Source of the DNA: Terriglobia bacterium
GTDB taxonomy: Bacteria > Acidobacteriota > Terriglobia > Acidiferrales > UBA7541
Assembly: GCA_020072785.1 (NCBI GenBank)
Contig: JAIQGG010000008.1
Location: forward strand, 23,411 to 87,410
DNA length: 64,000 nt
Reading direction: 5' to 3'
Shown: positions 35,043 to 43,755 of the stretch, one piece after another
How the letters are laid out: every line of letters begins with the position of its first letter
Numbering within the stretch: position 1 is the stretch's first letter
The notes under the pieces: model-generated
What the model saw: the letters and a program-made list of their open reading frames with translations, nothing else
What the model was told of the DNA's origin: nothing
Database searches by the model: none
Program-made: the position numbers and the translations under genes

Positions 35043-35393
35043 TCAACTTTTCATCCGCAGGATCAATCCGTATAGGGCAAACCCCAGCCCGGCCAGAAAC
35101 AACAACGGTGTGAGGTATTCGAACACCACCGGGCTGATTGGAATCGGCAGCGTCAGTGCGCTATAACCACCGGCAAAGAAATGCACCACCGCGGCCAGCA
35201 GCATGTACAGCAGACCCCGCCGCACTTCCCGGCGCCCGTCCGATCCCGCAGGCGCGCTCGGCGCCGCAACTTTCTTGAGTTCCGGCAGTGCTTCGCGGCA
35301 ATACGGGCACGTCGGGCGCGGCCCGGTCACCATTTTTCCGCAATACACGCACTGCCGCTTCATATCGGCCTGGCTCTGCCAAGGAGAACTCAT
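35043..35393 (-). CDS. zinc-ribbon double-transmembrane protein
   Basis: 116 residues from ATG 35393 (MSSPWQSQADMKRQ); a later start at 35363 is also possible. Cysteines at 15, 18, 29 and 32 form a zinc ribbon. A charged linker and two hydrophobic helices (about 61-80 and 92-113) follow. Proteins with this layout are common in many genomes and have no assigned function. The helices leave short loops, and the zinc ribbon should face the cytoplasm. It is downstream of the glgB terminator and convergent with glgB, so it is a single gene. Confidence 0.6.
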   Translation of the reverse strand: MSSPWQSQADMKRQCVYCGKMVTGPRPTCPYCREALPELKKVAAPSAPAGSDGRREVRRGLLYMLLAAVVHFFAGGYSALTLPIPISPVVFEYLTPLLFLAGLGFALYGLILRMKS

Positions 35394-35474
35394 GTCGTGC
35401 CTGCCGCCTTTCCAGCCAAAGCCGTACCCAGCCCCATGCCCGCTCGCACCGCGTGCCCGGATCCCCGATCCCAA

Positions 35475-35766
35475 ACAAGTTCTAGCCTAGGTTCGCCCCG
35501 CCGAATTCGTCAAGCTTCTTCGCGCCGGAGAGTAAACACACCTCCGCCTCGTCATCACAATCTGCTGCTGAATTTTTTAAAGGGAAAAACGCCCGACTGC
35601 GTGTCCAGATCCGCTCCCGCGCCGGCACCCTGCGGATTGCCGTCGAGTCGCCGGAAGAATCGGTGCACATCGCGTGCCCGCTGGCCGCCCGTTGACCGCT
35701 TCGCGGTCGCTCAAAACATCGACGGCCTTTCCTCGGAGCTGGAGGCCCGCCGCCCCGCGGCCCGAC
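35475..35766. other. intergenic region
   Basis: About 290 bp between the zinc-ribbon gene's 5' side and the reductase gene's end. It holds one copy of the family 1 palindrome (35691-35711). A short minus-strand frame here has no recognisable feature. Confidence 0.35.
35691..35711 (+). repeat. interspersed palindrome, family 1 (copy 6)
   Basis: GTTGACCGCTTCGCGGTCGC plus T. The core is perfect but the GCAT tail is altered. Confidence 0.8.
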
Positions 35767-36546
35767 TCAATGCCCGGCCGCGTCCGTCGACGGGATGAAG
35801 TACACTTCCTCGCTGATCGTCTCTTTCTTCCACCCCGCGCGCTGCAGGATCCCCCGCCCGTGGTCCACCATGTTCGGATGCCCGCACAGGTACGCGCTGG
35901 TCTTTGCCGGATCCAGCCCCCACTGGTCGGTGTACTTGCGGATGATGTCGTCCACCCGCCCCGTCTCCCCCTTCCACGAGGGGTCTTCCCACGGCCGGCT
36001 CACCGTCGCCACGTACTTCAGCCACGGCACTTCCGCAGCGATGCTCTCCAGTTCCTCGCGGAACCCGAATTCGTTCGAGTGGCTCGCTCCCTGCAGCAGG
36101 TAAAACTGGTGGTCGCCCGGCGTCTTCCCCTTCTTCCAGTCGTGATGAAACGTCCGGACGTAGCTGACAAACGGCGCTACCCCGGTCACCGTCGCCAGCA
36201 GCAGGTGGTTCGTCCGCCCGCTCTTCAGGTCCAGCGTGAAGCGGCCCTTGGCGATGCGCCGGATGCTCAGCGTCTCCCCGGGCTTCTTGTCGTAGAGATG
36301 CGGCGTCAGGGTCCCCTCGCGCACCAGTTCGATGAAAAACTCCAGATCCTGCTCATACGGCGAAGACGCGATCGAATACGCCCGCTCGATCAGTTTCCCG
36401 TTCTTTTCTTCGCCCAGAGTGGCGTACTGCCCCGCCACGTAATGGAAATGGCCCCCGGGGTGCACTCGCATCACCCACAGATTCGGGGAAAGCTCCCTCC
36501 GGCCCGCGATCTTGGCCTTGTAGTGTTTCTCCGATGACTGCGTCAT
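35767..36546 (-). CDS. ferredoxin--NADP reductase
   Basis: 259 residues from ATG 36546, preceded by CAGGAGACCCGGTT. The FAD-binding motif RAYSIASSP and the later LLATVTGVAPFVSYV and YLCGHPNMV segments are those of bacterial FpR-type reductases. The GTLTPHLYDKKPGE loop is also typical. It moves electrons between NADPH and ferredoxin or flavodoxin. No ferredoxin gene lies next to it. It is read in the same direction as the upstream ABC permease but 158 bp away, so a separate transcript is likely. Confidence 0.88.
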   Translation of the reverse strand: MTQSSEKHYKAKIAGRRELSPNLWVMRVHPGGHFHYVAGQYATLGEEKNGKLIERAYSIASSPYEQDLEFFIELVREGTLTPHLYDKKPGETLSIRRIAKGRFTLDLKSGRTNHLLLATVTGVAPFVSYVRTFHHDWKKGKTPGDHQFYLLQGASHSNEFGFREELESIAAEVPWLKYVATVSRPWEDPSWKGETGRVDDIIRKYTDQWGLDPAKTSAYLCGHPNMVDHGRGILQRAGWKKETISEEVYFIPSTDAAGH

Positions 36547-36704
36547 AACCGGGTCTCCTGGCCGCCAAAGAATCGAAAATCCTACCAAAAAAAACCGCGG
36601 GCGGAGCATTTATTTGCCCCACCCGCTAAAAATTCTTTTGACGCTCTCGCTCTTGGCCTTGGACGCCCTCCTCAAAATCGCGCCGCCGCGCAAAAACCCG
36701 AGGC

Positions 36705-37826
36705 CTATTCGTAGGCCAGCGCCACTACCGGATCGTAACCCGCCGCCCGGACCGCCGGATAGACTGCTCCGGCGGATGCCCCCAGCAGCGCCAGGGCAAT
36801 GGAAGAAAAAACCCAGCCCGGGGAGATCAGGATCATCAGACTCGGCGAGGTCTGCTTCAGAACCGCCTCCGCCAGAAACGTGATTACGATGCCCAGCGCG
36901 CTCCCGCTCACGGCGATCACCAGCGTCTCCGTGAGCAGCAGCCGCACAATGTCGAAACGCGAAAAACCCAGCGCCTTCAGAATCCCGATCTCGCGCGTGC
37001 GCTCCTGCACCATGGTGTGCATCGTCAGCAGCACCACCAGAAAGCTGATCACCAGCCCCAGCCCCACCATGGTCCGGATAAATGGTTTCAACTCCGGCAG
37101 CTTCGAGGAATTCATCAGCGTCACGTACTCCGTCGTCGAGCGGATGCTGTTCTTCGGCAGCAGCTTCACGATCTCGGCCCGCGTCCCCGCCGTGTCTCCC
37201 TTGCTGCGCACGTAGAACATGGACACCTTTTTCTCCGCGCTGGCGATGTCCTGCGCCGTGCTCAACGGGATGAAGAACCGCGCCCCCTTCCCGTGCGTCA
37301 CAATTCCCGAAATCCGGAAGTTGTGATTCAGCAGCGTGATCGTATCCCCCACCTTCAGATGCTTCGTCTGCGCCACGATATCGTCGGCCAGCGCCTCGTC
37401 CGCACTCGCAAACGGCCCCCCTTCCTGGTACAGGAATCCCTGGCTCAAGGCGTTGAACCGCCGGTAGTCGATCCCATACACCACCGCGAACTGCTTCTGA
37501 TCCATTAGGATCAGCGTCGGCGCCACTTCATCCACGCCGGGCAGCTCCGCGATCGTGTCCCCGACCGATTCCTGCATCACCGCGCTCGAGAGGGCGAAGA
37601 AAATAGAGGAGTTGGGTGGCTGCACCAGGATGTCGGCGCCCACCCCTTCGACGCGCTTGCCCCATTCGGAGACCACCCCCGACGTCAGCCCCGCGATCAT
37701 CAGCACCAGAATCACCTGAATGGCAATTGCCGTGATGGCCAGCACGGAGCGAAGCGGCCGGGCCAACAGATTGCCCCACAGCATCTGGAAGCGCGAGAAG
37801 TACACTTCAGTGTGTTCAGCGGTCAT
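36705..37826 (-). CDS. FtsX/MacB-type ABC transporter permease
   Basis: 373 residues with one N-terminal transmembrane helix (about 22-45), a periplasmic domain of some 200 residues and three C-terminal helices. The last part, QERTREIGILKALGFSRFDIVRLLLTETLVIAVSGSALG, is the FtsX/MacB cytoplasmic-loop signature. The family includes DevC and LolC/E-like permeases that act mechanically on periplasmic substrates. The matching ATPase is not within reach: the genes on both sides are unrelated. It must be encoded elsewhere, or this is a relic of a longer operon. A family 1 palindrome ends 12 nt before the start codon and there is no obvious Shine-Dalgarno sequence. Confidence 0.85.
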   Translation of the reverse strand: MTAEHTEVYFSRFQMLWGNLLARPLRSVLAITAIAIQVILVLMIAGLTSGVVSEWGKRVEGVGADILVQPPNSSIFFALSSAVMQESVGDTIAELPGVDEVAPTLILMDQKQFAVVYGIDYRRFNALSQGFLYQEGGPFASADEALADDIVAQTKHLKVGDTITLLNHNFRISGIVTHGKGARFFIPLSTAQDIASAEKKVSMFYVRSKGDTAGTRAEIVKLLPKNSIRSTTEYVTLMNSSKLPELKPFIRTMVGLGLVISFLVVLLTMHTMVQERTREIGILKALGFSRFDIVRLLLTETLVIAVSGSALGIVITFLAEAVLKQTSPSLMILISPGWVFSSIALALLGASAGAVYPAVRAAGYDPVVALAYE

Positions 37827-37838
37827 TTGTATGTAGGC

Positions 37839-37858
37839 GTGACCGCGAAACGGTCAAC
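37839..37858 (-). repeat. interspersed palindrome, family 1 (copy 7)
   Basis: GTGACCGCGAAACGGTCAAC on the plus strand, so the stem is GACCG/CGGTC with a 5-base loop. It lies 12 nt upstream of the permease start codon. Confidence 0.8.
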
Positions 37859-37988
37859 GCGGTTCTGTGCGTACTCTAACATCCCTGTTTCGAGCGGGTC
37901 AAAAAAACCGCGAGCAAAAAATGGCAGGGAGCGTCCCATGTGCAAGCCGTGTGCCGAACCCGCTGTCCGTATTTTTCTCTTCTGTAAA

Positions 37989-38008
37989 TTTCAACACTTG
38001 TGTTGAAA
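37989..38008. promoter_or_regulatory. TTTCAACAC-TT-GTGTTGAAA dyad (possible operator)
   Basis: A perfect 9-bp inverted repeat with a 2-bp spacer, 163 bp upstream of the permease start. Its size and spacing fit a dimeric repressor site, but no regulator gene of a known operator type is nearby. Confidence 0.4.
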
Positions 38009-38298
38009 ACCATGTGGAAAAGCACGCCTCGTTCCCCGCTAACTCTACGCGGCTCAACACCCTGATGCGGTTTGCACAATTAGAGGGCAATGCCCAAGCA
38101 AGAAAGTTTCATCGCGTGACAGTTGGATCGTGAAAAGGTCAGGAACGGAACAAAACATTCCGCTGGGCAAAAAAAGTCGCTGCACACTGCCGCACGATTT
38201 GCTCTCTTCAACGGTTCCCCGGTTCAACCGTTCAACTCTTTCACTCTTCGACTCTTACTCTCTTGAACTCTGCGGCTTTTTTCTCTGCCGCCCGCGCC

Positions 38299-38715
38299 TC
38301 AGTACCAGCGCGGTGGCTTTTCGAGGTGTATTTGAATGGTCTGCTGCGGGTCGGTGATCTCGTACCAGCGTCCGTAAGTCTTCCAGCCTTCCGCAATCAC
38401 CTGGATCAGAACTTTCCCGAGCGGCGCATCGGGCACGTGCGTGATGCCCTCGCGGTTGGTCTTGACGTTCAGCTCGTACTTCTTGTCCTTGATGAGCTTG
38501 CGCTCGATGACGAACTTCACGTACACGCTGGCATTTTCCACGGGAACGTTCTTCTCGCCGCCGGTGACTTCGATCGTCAGGCGGTTCAGCGCAGCGGGCG
38601 CTTGGGCTTTGGGCTTGCCCGCCGCCTGGTTCTTGTCTTGCGCACGTCCGGATCCGGCCGGCAGGGCCAAGACTCCCAGAATCATGATCGTGTAAAAGAG
38701 AGAAGACCGTCTCAT
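38299..38715 (-). CDS. small secreted protein, possible carboxypeptidase-regulatory-like fold
   Basis: 138 residues from ATG 38715, preceded by GATGGAG. A signal peptide ends near GSGRAQ, then a short Ala/Pro/Lys linker leads into a beta-rich domain (NRLTIEVTGGEKNVPVENASVYVKF, TNREGITHVPDAPLGKVLIQVIAEGWKTYGRWY). The pattern of a sugar- or peptide-binding CarboxypepD_reg-like domain, with its Asn-x-x-Gly turn, is plausible. No enzymatic residue is evident. It is not clearly part of an operon. It probably acts in the periplasm or outside the cell. Confidence 0.6.
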   Translation of the reverse strand: MRRSSLFYTIMILGVLALPAGSGRAQDKNQAAGKPKAQAPAALNRLTIEVTGGEKNVPVENASVYVKFVIERKLIKDKKYELNVKTNREGITHVPDAPLGKVLIQVIAEGWKTYGRWYEITDPQQTIQIHLEKPPRWY

Positions 38716-39064
38716 TTGCTGGACTCCATCCTCCACGGCCGGGCTATGCAGGTCAAGTGCCGCGTATACTCTTTTCGGATGCTCCCAGAAACGCGCCGGC
38801 TGCTTGCCCGCGGGCATCGCCCCTTTCGATCTCTTGTCGCGCCGGCTCTGGGACAGCATCCTCTTGCCGCGGCACGGGCCAAATCGGACTACGGCCCCTT
38901 TTTCCCTGCAATTGACTCTCCGCGACGGCTCTTGTAACTTCTCAACACTCTGCTGGTCCGGAAGTCGAGCGGGCTTGCCAGCCTGTACATCCCGGGCGTT
39001 CCGTCATTTGCGGATTCGAGAACGCGGCGCCGCGCCTCTGGCGTCGCAACGCGAGGAGAACACC

Positions 39065-40207
39065 ATGGGCTTTGCCACAGATGCCATCCACGTCGGTCAG
39101 GAGCCGGATCCCTCCACCGGGGCGATCGTCGCGCCGATCTACCAGACCTCCACCTACGTGCTGCAGGAGTTCGGCAAGTACACCGCCGGCTACGACTACG
39201 CCCGCACCAACCATCCCAACCGCAAGGCCCTCGAGCGCTGCGTGGCTAAGCTCGAAGGCGGCCAGAACGCCTATGTCTTCTCCTCCGGCATGGCCGGCAT
39301 CGATGCCGTCTTCCGCCTGCTCCGCCCCGGCGACCACATCGTCGTCTCCGAGGCCGTCTATGGCGGCGTCTATCGCCTTTCCACGCAGTTCCTCGTGCAG
39401 TTCGGCCTGGAATTCAGCTTCGTGGACACTTCCTCGCAGGACAAACTGGCCGCGGCCCTGCGCCCCAACACCAAAATGATCTACCTCGAGACCCCCACCA
39501 ACCCCACCATCATTCTTTCCGACATCGCCTCCACCGCCGCTCTCGCCAACGCCCGGGGCATCACCCTGGTCGTGGACAACACCTTCCTCAGCCCCTACCT
39601 GCAGAATCCCCTGGCTCTCGGCGCGCACATCGTGGTCCATTCCATGACCAAGTACTTGAACGGCCACAGCGACGCCACCGGCGGCGCGGTCGTCCTCACC
39701 CGCCCCGCCGATGCCGAGAAAATCTACTTCATCCAGCGCTCCGCGGGCTCCGGTCTCGCCCCCATGGATTGCTTCCTCGTCTCCCGCGGCATCAAGACCT
39801 TGGCCGTGCGCATGCTCCAGCACAATGCCAACGGTATCGCCGTCGCCAAGCACCTCGACTCCCACCCCAAAATCAAGAAGGTCTACTACCCCGGACTGCC
39901 CTCGCACCCGCAGCACGAACTCGCCCGCAAACAGCAGAAGGGTCCCGGCGCCATGCTCTCCTTTGAACTGGGCTCCGCCGAAGCCGCACGCGCCCTGCTC
40001 AACAACGTAAAACTCTGCTCCCTCGCCGAAAGCCTTGGTGGCGTCGAGACCCTCATCTCCCACCCCGCCTCCATGACCCACGCTTCCATTCCCGCCGAGA
40101 TTCGCAAGAACATCGGCATCACCGAAGGACTCGTCCGCCTCTCCGTCGGCATCGAAGACGTCGCAGACCTCATCGCCGACCTCGACCAGGCCCTGCTGTA
40201 CATCTAG
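39065..40207 (+). CDS. cystathionine gamma-synthase / Cys-Met metabolism PLP enzyme
   Basis: 380 residues from ATG 39065, with AGGAGA 7 nt upstream. The Cys/Met-metabolism PLP fold is clear: AIHVGQEPDPSTGAIVAPIYQTSTYV at the start, the FSSGMAGIDA helix, the ETPTNPT loop, and the PLP lysine K196 in HSMTKYLNGHSD. The C-terminal ESLGGVETLISHPASMTHASI is typical of cystathionine gamma-synthase, gamma-lyase and homocysteine synthases. Which reaction dominates cannot be decided; cystathionine gamma-synthase is the usual annotation for this form. It has its own RBS and no operon partner. I see no SAM riboswitch in the leader. Confidence 0.9.
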   Translation: MGFATDAIHVGQEPDPSTGAIVAPIYQTSTYVLQEFGKYTAGYDYARTNHPNRKALERCVAKLEGGQNAYVFSSGMAGIDAVFRLLRPGDHIVVSEAVYGGVYRLSTQFLVQFGLEFSFVDTSSQDKLAAALRPNTKMIYLETPTNPTIILSDIASTAALANARGITLVVDNTFLSPYLQNPLALGAHIVVHSMTKYLNGHSDATGGAVVLTRPADAEKIYFIQRSAGSGLAPMDCFLVSRGIKTLAVRMLQHNANGIAVAKHLDSHPKIKKVYYPGLPSHPQHELARKQQKGPGAMLSFELGSAEAARALLNNVKLCSLAESLGGVETLISHPASMTHASIPAEIRKNIGITEGLVRLSVGIEDVADLIADLDQALLYI

Positions 40208-40252
40208 CCGCCGGCGAAAAAAGGGGAGTCTGTCGTTCTGTGCCCATCCGAT

Positions 40253-40272
40253 GTTGACCGCTTTGCGGTCAC
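40253..40272 (+). repeat. interspersed palindrome, family 1 (copy 8)
   Basis: GTTGACCGCTTTGCGGTCAC followed by CCAGAATGAG. It lies between two convergent genes. Confidence 0.8.
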
Positions 40273-40345
40273 CCAGAATGAGGTTGGGCGATCGTGGATT
40301 CCGACTCCTGTCGGAAAGGATCTAACCCACCACCTCCGTGCCCGT

Positions 40346-40678
40346 TCATCGCGTGATACTCCCGCCTAGCCAGTGCAGATACTCGCGCGAACCCGCCACA
40401 ATGGGCAGCGCGATGAATTCCGGCACCTCGTAGCTGTGCAGCCGCTTCACTTCCTTTTCCATGGCGCCCAGGCGCTTGGCCGTCGTCTTTATGATCAGCA
40501 GAAATTCGCGTGCCCGCTCCACCTTCCTTTTCCAGCGATAGACCGATTCCACCGGCGCGCTCACGATATTCGCGCATGCCGCCAAGCGCGCCTCCACCAC
40601 CCCGCGCGCAATCCGCCGCGCTTCCCGCAGCGATCCGCACGTCACCAGCACCACACGCTTCTGTCCTCCGGTGATCAT
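40346..40678 (-). CDS. cutA: CutA1 divalent-cation tolerance protein
   Basis: 110 residues from ATG 40678 (MITGGQKRVVLVTCGS). The CutA fold is supported by the ferredoxin-like order: VVLVTCGSLREARRIARGVVEARLAACANIV, the WKRKVERAREFLLIIKT strand and HSYEVPEFIALPIVAGSREYLHWL at the end. CutA1 trimers bind divalent cations and have been linked to copper tolerance, but the true role is unclear. It lies divergent to the phosphohexomutase gene, with about 100 bp between the two starts. Confidence 0.9.
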   Translation of the reverse strand: MITGGQKRVVLVTCGSLREARRIARGVVEARLAACANIVSAPVESVYRWKRKVERAREFLLIIKTTAKRLGAMEKEVKRLHSYEVPEFIALPIVAGSREYLHWLGGSITR

Positions 40679-40763
40679 CGCGCACCTCCGTGTCCCACGA
40701 ACAAGTCTCGCGGTGGAAGGCACAGCCCCGCGAACAGCGCTTTTGCCTTTCCCCGCAGCACGT

Positions 40764-40769
40764 TAGAAT
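40764..40769 (+). promoter_or_regulatory. candidate -10 box TAGAAT, 8 nt before the start codon
   Basis: TAGAAT ends 8 nt before ATG 40778, so transcription would begin at or next to the start codon. There is no purine-rich RBS in between, which fits a leaderless mRNA. Confidence 0.45.
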
Positions 40770-40777
40770 ACCCGGCC

Positions 40778-42232
40778 ATGGGTACTTCACGATACGCGGC
40801 CGCGAAGCCCTCGACCCCCATCAAGTTCGGCACCTCCGGCTGGCGCGGCCTCATCGCCGACGATTTTACCTTCGCCAGCGTGCGCCTCGCCGTCGCTGCC
40901 ATCGCCGGGCACGCCAGAAGCCGTGCCAAGCACCCCACTCTGCTCGTCGCCTGCGATACGCGATTCTTCTCCGAAGAGTTCACGCAGCTCGCCGTCGAAG
41001 TGCTGCAGCAGCACGGCATCCGCGTCCTGCGCGCCAGCACTTTTGCCCCCACCCCCGCCGTGGCCCTCGAAATCATGCGCCGCAAACTCGACGGCGCCAT
41101 CAACTTCACCGCCAGCCACAATCCCGCCGAATACCACGGCCTGAAATTCTCTTCCGCCGATGCCGGCCCCGCGCTTCCCGAAGTCACCAGGGACATCGAG
41201 GCCCGCGTCGCGAAACTGGTCGCCTCCGGCGGCGTGGCCCGCGCCAGGCACAACGGCAAATCCGCGCCTCCCGCCGCGGAAATCATCTCCCTCGCCGAGC
41301 CTTTTCTCCAGCGCATGGGAGAGCTTGTCCGTTTCGACGTCATCCGCAAATCCGGCATGAAGTTCGTCGTTGATCCGCGCCATGGCAGCGGCATCGGCTA
41401 CCTCGACCGCGCGCTCGCCGCACACGGCATTCCCGTGCAGGCCATCCACACCAAGCGCGACGTCCTCTTCGACGGCAAAGGCCCGGACGTTTCCGAGGAG
41501 ATTCTCGAGCCCCTGAGCCAGGCCGTGCGCCAGGCCGGAGCCACCGCGGGCCTGGCCACCGACGGCGACGCCGACCGCTTCGGCATCGTGGACCGCGACG
41601 GCGCCTGGATTTCCCCCAATCACATCCTCGCGCTTCTCTATGACTACGTCTGCGAGACCCGCGGCTGGAACCTGGCCGCGGCGCGCAGCGTAGCCACCTC
41701 CCAGATGATTGATGCGGCCGCCGCGGCGCGCGGGCGGAAGACTTACCAGACGCCCGTGGGTTTCAAGTACATTGGCCAGCTCATCCGCGAAGACAAGATC
41801 GCCCTGGGCGGCGAAGAGAGCGCCGGGCTCTCCATCCGCGGGCACATTCCCGAAAAGGACGGCATCCTGGCTTGCCTGCTCGTCGCGGAAATGACTGCGG
41901 CGCGCGGCGCATCGCTCGGCGAGCAGATTCGCGCGGCGTTCCGCAAGTTGGGGCGCGAATTCTGGCCGCTGCGCCAGAATCTGCACCTGAGCGAAGAAGA
42001 AAAGAGCCGCGCGCTGGCGAAGATCAGCGCGGACGCCAGCACCGTGGCCGGGCGCAAAGTCGCGAGCACGGACCGCACCGACGGCGCAAAATTCGTCTTC
42101 GGCGACGGCGCGTGGATGCTCTGCCGCATGTCCGGCACGGAGCCCCTGCTGCGCCTGTACACCGAAACGGACAGCGCGGAAGCCTCGGCGCGCCTGGCGC
42201 GCGATGCGGCCGGCTGGCTGTTGAAGGACTAG
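40778..42232 (+). CDS. phosphoglucomutase/phosphomannomutase family protein
   Basis: 484 residues from ATG 40778. The N-terminal KFGTSGWRGLIADDFT, the phospho-serine loop FTASHNPAEYHGLKF (S113), the metal loop ATDGDADRFGIVD and the sugar-binding GGEESAGLSIRGH define an alpha-D-phosphohexomutase. The C-terminal phosphate-binding segment MSGTEPLLRLYTET is also present. The enzyme interconverts hexose 1- and 6-phosphates; the choice of glucose or mannose cannot be told with certainty. An ftsB-like gene begins 6 nt after its stop, suggesting co-transcription. Confidence 0.9.
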   Translation: MGTSRYAAAKPSTPIKFGTSGWRGLIADDFTFASVRLAVAAIAGHARSRAKHPTLLVACDTRFFSEEFTQLAVEVLQQHGIRVLRASTFAPTPAVALEIMRRKLDGAINFTASHNPAEYHGLKFSSADAGPALPEVTRDIEARVAKLVASGGVARARHNGKSAPPAAEIISLAEPFLQRMGELVRFDVIRKSGMKFVVDPRHGSGIGYLDRALAAHGIPVQAIHTKRDVLFDGKGPDVSEEILEPLSQAVRQAGATAGLATDGDADRFGIVDRDGAWISPNHILALLYDYVCETRGWNLAAARSVATSQMIDAAAAARGRKTYQTPVGFKYIGQLIREDKIALGGEESAGLSIRGHIPEKDGILACLLVAEMTAARGASLGEQIRAAFRKLGREFWPLRQNLHLSEEEKSRALAKISADASTVAGRKVASTDRTDGAKFVFGDGAWMLCRMSGTEPLLRLYTETDSAEASARLARDAAGWLLKD

Positions 42233-42238
42233 CGCGCC

Positions 42239-42577
42239 ATGGCCCTCCCTGACAACCTGCCATCTTTCCTGCGGCGGCACGGGCGCACGATCCTGGGCCT
42301 GCTGATGGTGCTGCTGCTGATGGACAACATCTTCGGCACGCACGGCTATCTGGCCATGCGGCGCACCCAGAAAGAGATTGCCGCGCTGAAGAAGGACCTG
42401 CAGCGGCTGAACGACGAGAACCAGCAGCTTGCCGAGCAGGTCAAGGCGTTGAAGAGCGACCCGCAACTCATCGAAAAAATCGCCCGCGACGAGCTGGGCC
42501 TGGCGCGCCCCGGCGAAGTGATTATCCGGATCCCGCAGCAGCCCGCGAATTCTTCAGCCGCGCCAGGAAAGCCCTAA
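42239..42577 (+). CDS. FtsB/DivIC-like septum protein
   Basis: 112 residues. A short cytoplasmic N-terminus and a hydrophobic helix (about 17-36) are followed by a coiled coil (MRRTQKEIAALKKDLQRLNDENQQLAEQVKALKSD) and the IEKIARDELGLARPGEVIIRIP motif that marks FtsB and DivIC. The family forms the FtsQ-FtsL-FtsB bridge of the division machinery. It follows the phosphohexomutase gene at 6 nt. Its last 56 nt overlap the 3' end of the convergent acyltransferase gene, so the two genes share coding sequence. Confidence 0.85.
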   Translation: MALPDNLPSFLRRHGRTILGLLMVLLLMDNIFGTHGYLAMRRTQKEIAALKKDLQRLNDENQQLAEQVKALKSDPQLIEKIARDELGLARPGEVIIRIPQQPANSSAAPGKP

Positions 42578-43679
42578 AGCGATCCTTTTTCAGGCCCGTG
42601 CGCGCGAGCGACAGCGCGAGCATGGCCAGAAAGATGACCAGCAAGCCGGCGCTGGCCCGCGCCACCGAACACTTCCCCTTGGGCAGGATCGAAAAGCCCC
42701 CGTACACGAATTCGATGTGCACCCAGTAGACGAGCAACGAAGTCTTGCCGAGCTGCACGAGCGGGCTGAAGCCCTTCAAGGCCAGGCCCCAGCGGCACCA
42801 CGCGTAAACCAAAAAGAGAATTACCAGCAGCAGGCCGCAGCGCATGAGAAAGAAGTTGGGGCTGGTGTGCCAGTAGTCGTAAACGGCGTAGAGGCGCACC
42901 CGCGCGCGATCAAAAAAGATAGAAAGCAGAGCGGCGAGAATTCCGGCCCCGCCGAGAGCGGCGACGACGGCGGCTGGTTTCTTCTGCGCGTACTCGGAAA
43001 AGAGCAGAAAGCCGGCGGCGAGACCCGCGAAAGCGAAGGCCGCCCAGGGAAAGAGCGGGAAGAGCCAGGGCTGCGGCTCCTTGAAGATGTGCACGCCGTT
43101 GACGTAGGACTCCAGAAACCACGGGAGCCAGCGCGGGCGGTGCGTGGTCCACAGCGGCGGCGTGACCAGGGCCACGAACGCGGCCGCGGCCAGCGCGGCG
43201 AAAATGTTGCGCAGGCGCACGCTCGCCGCAGCACCGGCGGCGGATGGCGCTGCCGCCGCGGCCACCAGCCAGCAGAGCACGCCCATCAGCATCATGGAGA
43301 GGCCGAGGATGTTCAGGACGTCCACGCGTAGGAGATCGGTCCACGGCGCCGAGGGATAGCCCAGGGCAAATTCCTGCACGCGGAAGAGCAGGCCCATGCC
43401 GAAAATCTCCGCGCCGCGCCGGATGGTGGTGCGGGCGATGGCGTTCGGGGCCTCGCCCTTGGCGCGCAGGCGCTCCGTCACCAGCGCGAAGGATACGCCG
43501 GCGAGAAAGACGAAAAGCGGCGCGGGAAACGTGCCGCCCAACTGCGACCACATAAAGAATGTCGTTTTGCGCGCGGCCGGGCTCAGCCAGGAATCGTAGG
43601 CGTGCGTCTGAAACATGAGCACACAGGCCAGGCCGCGCATCCAGTCAATATAAGCAAGCCGTTGCTGTGTTTGACTCAT
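42522..43679 (-). CDS. membrane acyltransferase (DUF1624 / heparan N-acetyltransferase-like)
   Basis: About 385 residues from ATG 43679 (MSQTQQRLAYIDW), or 389 from GTG 43691. The N-terminal RLAYIDWMRGLACVLMFQTHAYDSWL is the signature of this family of multi-pass membrane acyltransferases, and a further nine or so hydrophobic segments follow. Such proteins move an acyl group across or within the membrane onto an envelope sugar; substrate unknown. The same N-terminal codons exist again about 119 bp upstream (QRLAYIDWMR) after an alternative start MTGQLTGP. The gene therefore seems to have lost its original 5' end to an insertion (see findings). Its 3' end overlaps ftsB by 56 bp. Confidence 0.8.
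   Translation of the reverse strand: MSQTQQRLAYIDWMRGLACVLMFQTHAYDSWLSPAARKTTFFMWSQLGGTFPAPLFVFLAGVSFALVTERLRAKGEAPNAIARTTIRRGAEIFGMGLLFRVQEFALGYPSAPWTDLLRVDVLNILGLSMMLMGVLCWLVAAAAAPSAAGAAASVRLRNIFAALAAAAFVALVTPPLWTTHRPRWLPWFLESYVNGVHIFKEPQPWLFPLFPWAAFAFAGLAAGFLLFSEYAQKKPAAVVAALGGAGILAALLSIFFDRARVRLYAVYDYWHTSPNFFLMRCGLLLVILFLVYAWCRWGLALKGFSPLVQLGKTSLLVYWVHIEFVYGGFSILPKGKCSVARASAGLLVIFLAMLALSLARTGLKKDRFRAFLARLKNSRAAAGSG
43637..43665. repeat. 29-bp direct repeat, left copy
   Basis: Perfectly identical to 43756-43784 (begins GCATCCAGTCAATATAAGCA). It codes for the QRLAYIDWMR motif of the acyltransferase on the minus strand. Confidence 0.95.
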
Positions 43680-43735
43680 GGTTAGGGGCACGGCTCCATC
43701 AACGTACCAGCAATGCGCGGCTGACTTTTCCAGGT

Positions 43736-43755
43736 GCGGCCGCGAAGCGGCCGAC
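43736..43755 (-). repeat. interspersed palindrome, family 1 (copy 9, covarying)
   Basis: GCGGCCGCGAAGCGGCCGAC. Relative to the consensus the stem reads GGCCGC/GCGGCC, a paired change on both sides, which supports selection or maintenance of the hairpin. It lies just inside the right border of the 29-bp duplication. Confidence 0.7.

Larger units (their letters stand above)
37827..38298. other. intergenic region with operator-like dyad
   Basis: About 470 bp between the permease start and the end of the next minus-strand gene. It is AT-richer than its surroundings. It contains one family 1 repeat, the TTTCAACAC dyad described separately, a TGTGGAAAA sequence resembling a DnaA box (38013-38021) and a CTCTT/ACTCTT-rich stretch (38199-38262). 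No gene was recognised. Confidence 0.5.

Noticed and set aside
35482..35670. 62-codon minus-strand frame between the zinc-ribbon gene and the reductase gene
   Set aside because: No RBS and no motif; lies in repeat-bearing intergenic DNA.
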